A stretch of DNA of 64,000 bases from Paenilisteria rustica (GTDB lineage: Bacteria; Bacillota; Bacilli; Lactobacillales; Listeriaceae), in the NCBI RefSeq assembly GCF_013820765.1, contig NZ_JABJVM010000007.1, positions 107,826 to 171,825 of the forward strand, written 5' to 3'. Shown piece by piece: positions 52,601 through 61,056 of the stretch. The notes beneath the pieces are model-generated. The model saw nothing but the letters and a program-made list of their open reading frames with translations. It was not told the DNA's origin and ran no database searches. The position numbers and the translations under genes were made by a program. Every line of letters begins with the position of its first letter. Within the stretch, counting starts at the first letter, position 1.

Positions 52601-53037
52601 GCAATGCGTATTTCAGTAGCTCAGATGGCAAATTCAAGACGAGATATGAGGCGCAGGAACAGTTTGATAAGTTGAAAACGGGCGATGTCACGGTAAAAGG
52701 TGGCTGGCGGATTTATTCGAGTGGTCCGGGGATTTATTTGAATCAGTTGATTGCGAATGTGCTGGGTGTCCGCGTGGTTGGCGAGGATTTATTGCTTGAT
52801 CCGGTGTTAGTGGATAATCTGGATGGGCTGGAATTTAGCTTTAGTTATGCTGGGAGACCAGTGAAATTCTGTTATCATTTGGCGGATAATGCGCGTCGAT
52901 ATGTGCTGGTTAATGGGGAAGAAGTGCCAAGCGTGCGGTCGCAGAATCGTTACCGTGAAGGTGGGATGTTGCTTTCGAAGCGTGATTTAGAGGCAGTGCT
53001 TCATACGGATAATAATATTGTAGAAATCTATTTTTAA
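49678..53037 (+). CDS. 1,2-beta-oligoglucan phosphorylase (GH94)
   Basis: A 1119-residue cytosolic phosphorylase. Length and motifs agree with the characterised L. innocua enzyme of this activity. An N-terminal beta-sandwich region is followed by the (alpha/alpha)6 barrel: WWYTHNMF, GAAWGTRDVCQGPMEY (~635-650) and CYGDGDWDDTL (~761-771) holding the general acid aspartate, and TYQGGVSTNFKR. It splits 1,2-beta-gluco-oligosaccharides with phosphate to glucose 1-phosphate. The usual neighbours (GH3 glucosidase, ABC importer) are absent; MsmX at 38.6 kb could energise a remote importer. Confidence 0.82.
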   Translation: MMILKELEDSKFVLKSERARVSFLKSGDMYAADFGAVMVNQVLSNEVDGALNNLYLRVFKDDGSIVSAPMLGVKSGSVFAVGEKQVKWTGAFAGVSYEVVFALTDADCWFWDVKLSGNGETVDVMYGQDLGLANIGALQANEAYVAQYVDHRVFEDDATGYVVCSRQNQEQGSGVFPYLQQGSLTRNVGFATDGTQFFGLSYKATDEPEVLTQDGLPNEVYQYEFAYTALQADRVSLTAGVTEQVVFYALFKESHADAVRELEYQDAVRAAWDAVVVEDAFVTVDKVAKREDIGSVLQTVDVTRAELDADYPERFQEEWDGDRLLSFFTETHEHVVLRAKDLELERSHGHILFSGNQLTVDVPVLTTTAYMYGVFNAQVVIGNTSMNKMLTNVRNFLNVLKTSGQRIYVKVADRYQLLGMPSLFEMGFNYAKWVYKTPTETFVVTVFTTVDGVDMTLQVCSASGAEYAYLVTNQVIVNENEYRASFGAEQDGNLLRFTVDAAGVPANVCPDLTYFMHVTGAAMRVTDASRLVTNVPNGAGSLVVLELGATKNFEIRMQGNLDGSDFVNRVQELDAEREKYRAHFAEVMHGFELSQNGLQTSKLRKVNALTWWYTHNMFVHYLVPHGLEQYGGAAWGTRDVCQGPMEYFMAMQRYDIVKQILTRVFSHQFDDDGNWPQWFMFDGYANIQAAESHGDVIVWPLKAVSDYLLATRDYAILDVEVPYMSRANFTYTDYSETIYQHLKKEIGYITDHFLFETHLSCYGDGDWDDTLQPHDAQLKSNMASSWTVALTYQAMKQFAQAIETIDPEKASELDALVAGIEADFNKYMLSTDIIPGFVYMENPEHVELMIHPTDRKTGIQYRLLPMTRSMIGELLTPDQAESHFQLIKRELQCPDGVRLMNRPATYQGGVSTNFKRAEQAANFGREVGLQYVHAHIRFREAMAKLGKKEEAWHALDVINPINIKDVVLNAARRQSNAYFSSSDGKFKTRYEAQEQFDKLKTGDVTVKGGWRIYSSGPGIYLNQLIANVLGVRVVGEDLLLDPVLVDNLDGLEFSFSYAGRPVKFCYHLADNARRYVLVNGEEVPSVRSQNRYREGGMLLSKRDLEAVLHTDNNIVEIYF

Positions 53038-53052
53038 AATAATATTCCTTAG

Positions 53053-53093
53053 CCTGACTAAGATTCTGTAACTCGAATCTTAGTCAGGTTTTT
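53053..53093 (+). terminator. Terminator of the GH94 gene
   Basis: A perfect 14-bp stem (53053-53066, 53075-53088) and a T run. Confidence 0.9.
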
Positions 53094-53094
53094 C

Positions 53095-53558
53095 AATGTA
53101 TAAAATTCGCATTCTCCTAGAGCCATAATCCGAATAATAATATGCTTCTGTGATAGTATAACGCCCCGAATATCGCAATTTTAAAATGTAATAAAGTGTT
53201 CACAGGTGCTCTGGTAACCCCATTTTTATCACAAAAATATGCTCCTAAAAGAATAAATCCCCTAAAAAAATGCCGCACAAGCGATAATTAAACCAGAATA
53301 TCATTAAATATCATTTTTCTAGCAGGTATATACTTATGCATGTACTAAAGAAACAGACAAACAATAAAAACTAACATAAAACGAAAAAGAAGATAGTCAA
53401 GCGTTCACAATTTATGATGGTCAGTCTGATACAAAAATAAAGGAAGTGATGCTAAGAGAATCTCAGGATATTTCTTAACATGGCAGAACACGAGTAAGGC
53501 CAAGTAATCTCGGGATAGTCACATCAAATCCTGGCACTTTTAAAGGAGAACAATTCAC
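53095..53558. other. AT-rich gap with possible decayed coding DNA
   Basis: No supported gene in about 460 nt. From roughly 53390 a frame reads as a short protein-like segment (SQAFTIYDGQSD) with stop codons before the WxL gene, perhaps the remnant of an earlier gene. AAAGGAG before 53559 belongs to the WxL gene. Confidence 0.3.
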
Positions 53559-54299
53559 ATGACAATCAAAAAATATGCAGTAATCGGTTTAATATCAATC
53601 TCAGCAGTAGCAGCGACTTTCGGTATGGGACATAAAGCGTCCGCCGCAGAAGTTGGCTCGTTGACAACAGAAAGTAAAGTAAGCTTCACGAAACAAGCGG
53701 AAGGCACAATCAATCCACCAGTCAATCCGCTCGATCCAGACAAAACGATAGATCCAGATGCAGGCGTAAAACCAGGTACAGATGGCCCACTAAGCATTGC
53801 TTACGTATCCGAATTTGATTTTGGCACACAAGAAATTTCTGGTGAAACCAAAACATACAACGCAAAACTAGATAAAGTCAAAGTAGGCGGCGAGTATGTA
53901 GAGGCACCAAACAACGTGCAAGTAACCGATAACCGTGGGAATAACGCTGGTTGGAACCTGACTGTAGCACAAAATGGTCAATTAAAAGACGGCTCTGCAC
54001 GTAATTTAGAAGGTGCGGAAATCGCCATTACAAAAGGAACAGCCGTGACGAAAACAGGCACAGGCGTAACAGCACCATCAACCAATCAACAAATCAAATT
54101 GAACCCGAACGGCACAGCATCAATGGTTATGAACGCGGCAGCCGACCAAGGGATGGGTCAATGGGTGGACAAATTTGGAGCAGATAACACCGCAGCAGCA
54201 GACGCAGTAACACTAACTGTTCCAGGTAAATCAGCGAAATATGCCGATTCTGATTATGCAACAACATTAACATGGACACTTTCTGATACACCACAATAA
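53559..54299 (+). CDS. Small WxL-domain surface protein
   Basis: A 246-residue exported protein: signal peptide (cleavage near ASA-A, residue 30), a Pro/Asp-rich linker (NPPVNPLDPDKTIDPD) and a WxL domain from about residue 70 to the end. The signatures are GWNLTV near residue 132 and LTWTLSDTP at the C-terminus. This is the typical small WxL protein that binds the wall and associates with DUF916 partners, none of which is in the window. Strong AAAGGAG and terminator suggest a monocistronic, well-expressed gene. Confidence 0.87.
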   Translation: MTIKKYAVIGLISISAVAATFGMGHKASAAEVGSLTTESKVSFTKQAEGTINPPVNPLDPDKTIDPDAGVKPGTDGPLSIAYVSEFDFGTQEISGETKTYNAKLDKVKVGGEYVEAPNNVQVTDNRGNNAGWNLTVAQNGQLKDGSARNLEGAEIAITKGTAVTKTGTGVTAPSTNQQIKLNPNGTASMVMNAAADQGMGQWVDKFGADNTAAADAVTLTVPGKSAKYADSDYATTLTWTLSDTPQ

Positions 54300-54315
54300 T
54301 ACAAGATATCACTAG

Positions 54316-54361
54316 AAAAGGCGTATTCAAAATCTGATTTTAGGTTTTGAATACGCCTTTT
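54316..54361 (+). terminator. Terminator of the small WxL gene
   Basis: A perfect 17-bp stem (54316-54332, 54345-54361). Confidence 0.88.
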
Positions 54362-54524
54362 CCTGTATGAGCAGAACCAACGAGATTACTACATATAATT
54401 GAGAAAATAGTGCTATAATTGATAAAAATGTAAAGTATACAAGAAGAATAATAGCATAGCTGAAATGAAATTCGTTGATATAGAAAGGGTTATTGTAGTT
54501 GAAAGAACGCGAGTTAAATTTATA

Positions 54525-54552
54525 TTGACTTCAAAACAATAAAGATTATAAT
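54525..54552 (+). promoter_or_regulatory. ahpC promoter P1 with PerR box
   Basis: TTGACT (54525-54530), 16 nt, TATAAT (54547-54552). CAATAAAGATTATAA (54537-54551) matches the PerR box TTATAATNATTATAA at 11 of 14 positions and covers the -10, predicting peroxide-inducible expression. Confidence 0.6.
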
Positions 54553-54558
54553 TAACTG

Positions 54559-54587
54559 TTGACAATTTCCTGAAACAAGGTGATAAT
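54559..54587 (+). promoter_or_regulatory. ahpC promoter P2
   Basis: TTGACA (54559-54564), 17 nt, GATAAT (54582-54587): a strong second promoter downstream of the PerR box. Confidence 0.6.
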
Positions 54588-54634
54588 TTTAAGTGTGTAG
54601 TTTCACATAATAGAAGATTTAGGGAGGAATAATA

Positions 54635-55198
54635 ATGTCATTAATAGGTAAAGAAATAGAAGAGTTTGCTGCAAAAGCTTTCCATCAAGGTGAATTTATA
54701 GATGTTTCATCAGAAAATTTCAAAGGGAAATGGAGTGTTGTCTGCTTTTACCCTGCCGATTTCACATTTGTTTGCCCAACGGAACTAGAAGATTTACAAG
54801 ACCAATATAAAACGTTGCAAGGCTTAGACGTAGAAGTTTACTCTGTTTCAACAGACACGCATTTCACGCATAAAGCATGGCACGACGCTTCAGACGCTAT
54901 CGGCAAAATCGAATATATCATGATTGGGGATCCAACGCACAAAATCTCACGTATTTTTGATGTGCTAGATGAAGAAGAAGGCTTAGCGAACCGCGGAACA
55001 TTTATCATCGATCCAAGCGGTGTGGTTCAAACAATCGAAATTAACGCAGACGGTATTGGTCGCGACGCCAGTACTTTAGTGGATAAAATTCGCGCGGCAC
55101 AATACGTACGCAACAATCCGGGTGAAGTTTGTCCGGCAAAATGGAAAGAAGGCGCGGATACACTGAAACCAAGCCTAGACTTAGTAGGTAAAATTTAA
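54635..55198 (+). CDS. ahpC: Alkyl hydroperoxide reductase peroxiredoxin AhpC
   Basis: A 187-residue typical 2-Cys peroxiredoxin. The peroxidatic cysteine is C47 in FTFVCPTE and the resolving cysteine C166 in GEVCPAKW. It reduces H2O2, organic peroxides and peroxynitrite as a decamer in the cytosol, and is recycled by AhpF encoded 2 nt downstream. GGGAGGA precedes the ATG. Two promoters and a PerR-like box lie upstream. Confidence 0.96.
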   Translation: MSLIGKEIEEFAAKAFHQGEFIDVSSENFKGKWSVVCFYPADFTFVCPTELEDLQDQYKTLQGLDVEVYSVSTDTHFTHKAWHDASDAIGKIEYIMIGDPTHKISRIFDVLDEEEGLANRGTFIIDPSGVVQTIEINADGIGRDASTLVDKIRAAQYVRNNPGEVCPAKWKEGADTLKPSLDLVGKI

Positions 55199-55200
55199 AA

Positions 55201-56730
55201 ATGGCATTAGATCGAGAAATCAAAGAACAACTAGCGGGCTATCTGGATTTACTGGAACAAAACATAGTTCTAAAAGTAAGCGTCGCAACAGATGAAAACT
55301 CGCAAAAGCTACTTGAATTCGTCACGGAAATCGCGGAAATGTCTCCAAAAATTCGTTTAGAACAAAGCACGCTTACAAGAACACCGAGCTTTAGCGTCGA
55401 ACGTGAAGAGGAAGACTTTGGTATTGAATTTGCTGGAATTCCGCTTGGTCATGAATTTACCTCACTCATTTTAGCGTTGCTGCAAGTAAGTGGTCGCCCA
55501 CCGAAAATCAGTGATGACATCGTAGCTCAGATCAAAAAAATCAATACACCACATCGTTTTGAGACTTACGTAAGTTTGACGTGCCATAACTGCCCGGACA
55601 TCGTGCAGGCGCTTAATATCATGAGTGTGCTGAACCCGAATATCACGCATACAATGATCGAAGGCGGCATGTTTAAAGAGGAGGTCGAAGCTAAAAACAT
55701 CATGGCGGTGCCGACTATTTTTGAAAATGGTTCCCTATTTGGGAGTGGCCGCATGACTATCGAGCAAATTCTCACAAACATCGTGGGTGAAGCGGATGCC
55801 TCTGAATTTGAAGATAAAGAACCTTTCGATGTCCTTGTCATTGGTGGTGGTCCAGCGGGTGCAAGTGCTGCGATTTATGCTGCTCGTAAAGGGATTCGCA
55901 CGGGGATTGTCGCAGATACATTCGGTGGTCAAGTTCTAGAAACGCTAAGCATCGAAAACGTGATCGGAACGAAATACACTGAAGGTCCAAAACTAATCGC
56001 GCAGATTGAAGAACATGTGAACGAATACGGCGTTGATGTGATGAAGCAAGTACGTGCGAAAAGCATCGAGAAGAAAGAAAACGTAGAAGTCACACTAGAA
56101 AATGGCGCTGTTTTAACGACTAAAACGGCGATTATCTCAACGGGTGCAAGATGGCGCAATATTGGCGTTCCTGGTGAACAGGAGTTCAAAAATAAAGGCG
56201 TTGCATATTGCCCACACTGTGATGGTCCGCTTTTTGAAGGGAAAAATGTTGCGGTCGTTGGTGGCGGAAACTCTGGTATTGAGGCAGCGATTGACCTTGC
56301 TGGTACCGTGAAGCATGTGACTGTGCTTGAGTTTATGCCAGAATTAAAAGCCGATGACGTTTTGCAGAAGCGCCTTTACTCCTTACCGAATGTCACTGTC
56401 TTGAAAAATGTACAAACAAAAGAAATCACAGGGCAGGACAAAGTGAGTGGCATTACTTACGTGAACCGCGAAACGGGCGAAGAAGTTCATGTAGATGTAG
56501 AGGGAGTCTTCATTTTGATTGGCCTGGCGCCGAACACAGAATGGCTTGGCGACGGTATCGAACGCAATAAAATGGGCGAGATTATCACGAATAAACATGG
56601 CGAGACAAGCGTTCCCGGTATATTCGCAGCTGGGGATTGCACAGACAGCGCCTACAAACAAATCATTATTTCGATGGGCTCTGGCGCTACAGCAGCACTT
56701 GGCGCGTTTGATTATATGATTCGCAACTAA
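55201..56730 (+). CDS. ahpF: Alkyl hydroperoxide reductase flavoprotein AhpF
   Basis: A 509-residue flavoprotein. The N-terminal double-thioredoxin region has the redox pair C128/C131 (TCHNCPD); the C-terminal thioredoxin-reductase-like part has FAD motif GGGPAGASAA, the CPHC disulphide around residue 337, NADH motif GGGNSGIEAA and the final FAD motif FAAGDCTD. It passes electrons from NADH to AhpC. It starts 2 nt after the ahpC stop without its own promoter. Confidence 0.96.
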   Translation: MALDREIKEQLAGYLDLLEQNIVLKVSVATDENSQKLLEFVTEIAEMSPKIRLEQSTLTRTPSFSVEREEEDFGIEFAGIPLGHEFTSLILALLQVSGRPPKISDDIVAQIKKINTPHRFETYVSLTCHNCPDIVQALNIMSVLNPNITHTMIEGGMFKEEVEAKNIMAVPTIFENGSLFGSGRMTIEQILTNIVGEADASEFEDKEPFDVLVIGGGPAGASAAIYAARKGIRTGIVADTFGGQVLETLSIENVIGTKYTEGPKLIAQIEEHVNEYGVDVMKQVRAKSIEKKENVEVTLENGAVLTTKTAIISTGARWRNIGVPGEQEFKNKGVAYCPHCDGPLFEGKNVAVVGGGNSGIEAAIDLAGTVKHVTVLEFMPELKADDVLQKRLYSLPNVTVLKNVQTKEITGQDKVSGITYVNRETGEEVHVDVEGVFILIGLAPNTEWLGDGIERNKMGEIITNKHGETSVPGIFAAGDCTDSAYKQIIISMGSGATAALGAFDYMIRN

Positions 56731-56780
56731 AAAAGCTATCGATCTGCAACGTTTTCAAGTTGTAGGTCGGTAGCTTTTTT
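56731..56780 (+). terminator. Terminator of ahpCF
   Basis: AAAAGCTATCGA..CTGCAAC pairs with GTTG.AGGTCGGTAGCTTTT and is followed by T residues. Confidence 0.8.
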
Positions 56781-56847
56781 GTGGTTCTCTGAAAGCGGGA
56801 TATCGTGGTATACTGAATAAAAATGTATCAGTTAAAGGAGACTCGAG

Positions 56848-57468
56848 ATGGCAGATGTAATTATAGTTGGAGACGGTGGGCATAGCAAGGTTGTTCGAGA
56901 ATGCTTGGAGCAACAAGGTGTGGATACCATTATCGGTGTTTTGGATAATAAATATACAAGTTATGAAAAGCTGGGGGCACAATTTCGAGCTCCATTTGAT
57001 GATTTTGAGCAGTATAAAAAGGACACAGTGTTGTGGTTCATCGCTATTGGTGATAATAGGGCGCGCGCAGGGGTTGCGGCTAAATTAGGCGATGTAGCAT
57101 ATGCAACGATTATACATCCGACGGCGATTGTTTCGAAGGCGGCGACGATTGAACCGGGAAGTGTTATTATGCCGTTAGCGGTGGTCCAGCCAGATAGCGT
57201 TATTGGTGCGCATACTATAATTAATACAGGCGCGATTGTGGAGCATGACGTTATTATTTCGGAAGCAGCGCATGTTTCTCCGAGAGCAACTGTAACTGGT
57301 GGTGTTAAAATTGGTGCGGGTGTTCATGTTGGGGCTTCGGCGGTTGTGAATCCGGGGTTGGACTTAGGTGCGTATTCTGTGATTGGCGCGGGCGCGGTGG
57401 TTGTTGGTGATACGGAGGCTGGGATGACATATGTTGGGGTGCCGGCGAGGAAGTTGGACATTGTTTAA
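56848..57468 (+). CDS. NeuD/PglD/EpsM-like sugar O/N-acyltransferase
   Basis: A 206-residue left-handed beta-helix acetyltransferase. The N-terminal Rossmann-like part begins VIIVGDGGHSKVV; the hexapeptide repeats run from about residue 90 (IIHPTAIVSKAATIEPGSVI) to 195. The catalytic histidine is in VEHDVIIS. Relatives acetylate UDP-amino sugars or sialic acid. No polysaccharide cluster adjoins. AAAGGAG is upstream of the ATG. Its 3' end overlaps a small membrane protein gene. Confidence 0.83.
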   Translation: MADVIIVGDGGHSKVVRECLEQQGVDTIIGVLDNKYTSYEKLGAQFRAPFDDFEQYKKDTVLWFIAIGDNRARAGVAAKLGDVAYATIIHPTAIVSKAATIEPGSVIMPLAVVQPDSVIGAHTIINTGAIVEHDVIISEAAHVSPRATVTGGVKIGAGVHVGASAVVNPGLDLGAYSVIGAGAVVVGDTEAGMTYVGVPARKLDIV

Positions 57469-57682
57469 GAAATGGAATGATTTTTATGAGGAGCATCTCT
57501 ATTGGAGTGTCTTGATAATAGTTAGTGTAAGTTGTGGAGTAACTATTTTAATAGAATATGTAGTAAATCGTGATTTTATAGTAAGTGGTGAATTTTTAGA
57601 ATCGGGATTTTATGGAATGCTATTTTTAATTACTGGATTGTTGTTACATGCTAGGAGAAGAGTGGGAAAAAATAAAAAGTAG
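57461..57682 (+). CDS. Small two-helix membrane protein
   Basis: A 73-residue protein starting at TTG 57461, 8 nt after GAGGAA and overlapping the acetyltransferase gene by 8 nt. Two hydrophobic helices (about 15-35 and 48-66) and a basic C-terminus (RRRVGKNKK). No family recognised. The overlap suggests coexpression with the acetyltransferase. Confidence 0.5.
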   Translation: MFKKWNDFYEEHLYWSVLIIVSVSCGVTILIEYVVNRDFIVSGEFLESGFYGMLFLITGLLLHARRRVGKNKK

Positions 57683-57722
57683 TTAATTTAAAGAAAGGGC
57701 GCGCTGAAAAAGGAGGAAGTTG

Positions 57723-57899
57723 ATGGTTAGGAAAAAAGAAGCAATATCCTATATACAGGGAGCTTTAATTACATCTATTGTACTGTGTCTGGTTTTAAAA
57801 CTAGGCTTTAATAGCACATGGTTCACATCAATAAGTATACCTTTCATTACTTTTGTATTATTATCTGTGATAGCGATATTTAGATTTAAAGATAAGTGA
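57723..57899 (+). CDS. Small two-helix membrane protein (58 aa)
   Basis: A 58-residue frame: basic start MVRKKEA, helix 1 (residues ~10-27), a short loop FNSTW, helix 2 (~34-52) and tail RFKDK. AGGAGG lies 8 nt before the ATG, which strongly supports translation. It is similar in layout, not in sequence, to the preceding small protein. Function unknown; immunity- or toxin-like roles are possible. Confidence 0.55.
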   Translation: MVRKKEAISYIQGALITSIVLCLVLKLGFNSTWFTSISIPFITFVLLSVIAIFRFKDK

Positions 57900-58030
57900 A
57901 TAGAAATATCACTTTGTATGTGAAAGACTGGAATGGTGCCCTTTTTTTGAACAAAGTTTAAAGTTTATAGAGTGTCACGTAGCTAAATCGGTATCTTAGA
58001 ATTTAGCCTGCTATTTCTTACGGATTCACG

Positions 58031-58640
58031 ATGCAAAAACTAACAGGCTTTGATAATTTGGTGTATCGTGGGCTGGATATGAGTATTCGTTCCTTATACT
58101 GTGTCATGACCAGCGCCTCCGGATCTAGCTTCAACGGCCGGCCTATCGGAAGGGCAAGATGATTGGTTTTGACGCAAGCCATACACGAGCACACATCTAC
58201 CGCTCTATTTTAGAAGCAATCGCCTTAACGATGAAAAACCGTGTGGATGAAATGTGCGCTGAGCTAGGAATCTCACTGGGAAAACTTATTCTTTCAGATG
58301 GTGGTTCGAACAGTGGCCTACTAATGCCGATTTTTGCTGATGTTTTTGGAATCCGTACAGCAAGAAATGAAGTAAACGGCTCAGCAAGTCTAGGTGCGGC
58401 AATTTGTGTTGCAGTAGCACTAAATATTTATTCTAGTTAGGATATGGCAACCGAAAAAATGGTGAGGTGGACAATATATTCGAATCAAAAGAAGCGAGCC
58501 ATTCTTTATATAGTAGAATAAATCAAGAAGTGTATAAAGATATCACAAAAAGTACAGACACATTATTAAAAAAGCAGTTTTGGTTTTTCAATAAAAATAA
58601 ACAAGGGCTAAAAATCGCGATTGATTTTTAGCCCTTGTTT
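58031..58640 (+). pseudogene. Decayed FGGY-family carbohydrate kinase (C-terminal part)
   Basis: Only the C-terminal half is left. A frame from 58031 reads into SASGSSFNGRP, shifts near 58140-58156 into MIGFDASHTRAHIYRSI and SDGGSNSGLLMP (58159-58440, the FGGY_C ATP-binding region), meets an in-frame TAG, and shifts again after ATEKM into IFESKEASHSLYSRINQ, which is the family's C-terminus. Thus at least two frameshifts and one stop. The kinase probably acted on a pentulose or polyol. The preceding 130 nt show no gene. Confidence 0.8.
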
Positions 58641-58645
58641 ATTTT
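58594..58645. terminator. Bidirectional terminator
   Basis: A perfect 23-bp stem (58594-58616, 58623-58645) between the kinase remnant and the Mga-type gene. Confidence 0.92.
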
Positions 58646-58652
58646 CTATGCA

Positions 58653-60104
58653 CTATATTTTCCGTGACTCAATAATTTCGCCTAATTTTTTGAAATCACG
58701 TGCTGTAGGCGGCACATGCCAAACCAAGACTTTAGTATGCGAAGCTACTTCCACTGGTGAATCGCTAATAATTAAGTCATACTGCGGTGCATGTTCTTTT
58801 GGTTCCAATTCCTCGCAGAAAATGAGATGTTCCTCCGAATAATGTTGACGAATCTGTCCTTTTAAATATTCTTCCCATAAAAAACCGTTCTTTGAAATGA
58901 TTTTCACGTGCAAACGTTGTGTAAACATCTCGTTCATAAGAGTCACATTAAACAAATCATGTAAATACGCTGAAATAACTTTCTTATTGTCTCTAATAAA
59001 AGCATAGTCAGGATTGCGCTCATATTTTTGAAGTTTTGCCGAAATCGTTTCTAAAGTAATGACATCAGGAACGAATTTTTTGGAGAAATGATCAACATCT
59101 AGAATAAGATTTGTCTTCTTCACGAACGTAAACCGAGTCAAATAGTCCAAGATAGCCAGTTTTATCGTATGCGTATCCTGTATGCGCCTGTCTAATAAAG
59201 TGATAATATCCTCCGCTAAAGTAAAACGTTGGCGCCGAAATTTCTGATGGTAGTCAATACGGAATTCGACGCGTTCACGGCTGATATCAGTGAAAGAGCA
59301 TAAAAAACTAATATTCAAAATCGTATAGCGCTCGATTAAATTCATCGGTGCATCTAAAAACTGGTTTAAAGCGCTAAAATCAATATTTTCAGCACTATAG
59401 TACGTATAAATATCATGAATGGTGCTTTTTTCAATGGGACTTAATTCTGCTGCATATCCCTGTTTTATTCGTGTTAAACAAACGCAAATTGCAATCGCAT
59501 ACTCCATTCGCGAACTGAGTGAAAAAAATACACCCATGTGAGCTTCAAATTCTTGGATAAAGAGATTAATCTGATCAAAACTAATCTCTTCACTAACCCA
59601 GCCAGAATAAGGGTGACTTTTAGTGAATAAATGGGAGAAGTAAAAACGAATGTTAATCTCATTCCCTTCGATTTGTAAAGGCCTGTTATGCAAGATCAGG
59701 CGACTACGGGCTAAGAAAGTATCGATTTCCTTTAGCTTCAAGTAAAAGGAAGCAGGACTAATGAAATTTTTTTCTGCCCATTCGGGTATTGTCAGTTTGT
59801 CATCATTAAATATAGAGAGCGAGAGTACAAATAAATCACTATTAGTAATCATATATGCCTGCAAAAAATCAAAACTAATTTCCGGTGCAGATGTTAAGAA
59901 TAAGCGTTTATCTTCTTCATATACGTGAGCAATTTCAGGTGGACAAGTGTCATTAAACAGTTTTATATCAGCATTTAAGGTATTCAATGAGCATTCCACA
60001 GACTCAATTAGTTCTTGTTTTTTCAATGACTTCTCCGAAAAAAACAATATATTGAGCATTTTTAGTCTTCTAAAACCAGATGCTGTAATAATATTTTCCA
60101 TCAT
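58653..60104 (-). CDS. Mga/AtxA-type transcriptional regulator
   Basis: A 483-residue regulator. The N-terminal half contains HTH segments (IPEWAEKNFISPASFYLKLKEID near 105-130) of the Mga type, the middle resembles PTS regulatory domains, and the C-terminus looks like an EIIB-type fold (YDLIISDSP). Such proteins switch on surface or virulence genes in response to sugar status. GGAGGTG precedes the ATG pair. It faces the Crp/Fnr and surface protein genes, which may be its targets. Confidence 0.75.
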   Translation of the reverse strand: MMENIITASGFRRLKMLNILFFSEKSLKKQELIESVECSLNTLNADIKLFNDTCPPEIAHVYEEDKRLFLTSAPEISFDFLQAYMITNSDLFVLSLSIFNDDKLTIPEWAEKNFISPASFYLKLKEIDTFLARSRLILHNRPLQIEGNEINIRFYFSHLFTKSHPYSGWVSEEISFDQINLFIQEFEAHMGVFFSLSSRMEYAIAICVCLTRIKQGYAAELSPIEKSTIHDIYTYYSAENIDFSALNQFLDAPMNLIERYTILNISFLCSFTDISRERVEFRIDYHQKFRRQRFTLAEDIITLLDRRIQDTHTIKLAILDYLTRFTFVKKTNLILDVDHFSKKFVPDVITLETISAKLQKYERNPDYAFIRDNKKVISAYLHDLFNVTLMNEMFTQRLHVKIISKNGFLWEEYLKGQIRQHYSEEHLIFCEELEPKEHAPQYDLIISDSPVEVASHTKVLVWHVPPTARDFKKLGEIIESRKI

Positions 60105-60271
60105 AAAACACCTCCATCATACAAACTTATACTCTTATGATAGAATAATCACAAAAAAAGTGCAAATTATAAAATACTTAACCTAGAATAAAAAAATAGG
60201 AGTTCAAAAGTTTGCTACATTCTAGCAGGAGAAACTCCATTAATCTAGAAAATACAAGTAATAAATCCGTG

Positions 60272-60287
60272 ATAGTATCGATACTAT
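60272..60287. promoter_or_regulatory. Palindrome ATAGTATCGATACTAT before the Crp/Fnr pair
   Basis: A perfect 16-bp palindrome immediately upstream of TATAAT (60304-60309). A further inverted pair TATAGTT/AACTATA surrounds the spacer. Likely operator of the Crp/Fnr gene or of the divergent regulator. Confidence 0.5.
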
Positions 60288-60332
60288 AGTTATGATGGCA
60301 AACTATAATTAAGAAGAAAGAGAGTCGAAATA

Positions 60333-61056
60333 ATGAATCAACAAGCATTAGGAATGCATTTTCTGTATAACGCTAGGATTGTCGAAAATGAATTTAGCAA
60401 AGAAAAATTTCTGCAAAGTTTACAAGATGATGTCGTTTACCCAATCACAGGAACAATAAAGCAGTACGAAAAGTATGAACATATTATGAAGGAATCAGGA
60501 ATAGTAGGAGAGATTTTTTTTATTGTGTCTGGATACATTGTAGCTTGTGAAGGCAAAACGAGAATTAGCCATTTTTATGGGAGTCAAGACATTATCGGAT
60601 TGGAAAATCTCATGCTTGAGAGCCCAACTTCGTACTCATTTGAAGTGATTTCGGACAAAGTAAAAGTGATTAAATATAAAAAAGTAGATATTATCGAAAA
60701 ATTATTTAACACACAAGAAGGTTATTTATATCACTATGTATACATGCAAGATCGCATGACACAAATGATAAGAAGAGAGCAATTATTGCGATTATCATCC
60801 GAAGAAAGGATTAGTCTAGCTCTTTTTAGGTTGTCCGAAAGATATGGAGAACCAATACCTCAATCGAATGTTTCTATTTTCCCAAAAGCTATCAATAAAG
60901 GCATGCTTGCAAGGTACACAAACCTAAACCCTAAACCCTAACACCGTCACTGTAGCCTTGCAAAATCTACACCGAGAAAAGGTATTATCAAACTATCAAA
61001 AAGCATTGCATATAGATATCTATCGACTTAAGTCTAAATTGACAAGTGTATTTTGA
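60333..61056 (+). pseudogene. Crp/Fnr (PrfA-like) regulator, frameshifted by 7-bp duplication
   Basis: The frame gives 202 residues and stops at NLNPKP inside the helix-turn-helix. CTAAACC is present twice in tandem (60924-60937). Removing one copy restores a frame of exactly 717 nt ending at TGA 61054-61056, giving 238 residues, the same length as the intact paralogue at 61258, with HTH sequence NLNPNTVTVALQNLHRE. So the gene is either a recent pseudogene or a phase-variable switch. The N-terminal beta barrel is intact, so the truncated product could still dimerise. Confidence 0.85.
60924..60937 (+). repeat. Tandem 7-bp repeat (CTAAACC)2
   Basis: Two exact copies followed by a partial third (CTAAC). 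It causes the frameshift in the Crp/Fnr gene and is a plausible slippage site. Confidence 0.9.

Noticed and set aside
60921..60942. Telomere-like CCCTAAA repeats
   Set aside because: Only two full units within a bacterial coding frame; explained as a tandem duplication in the Crp/Fnr gene.
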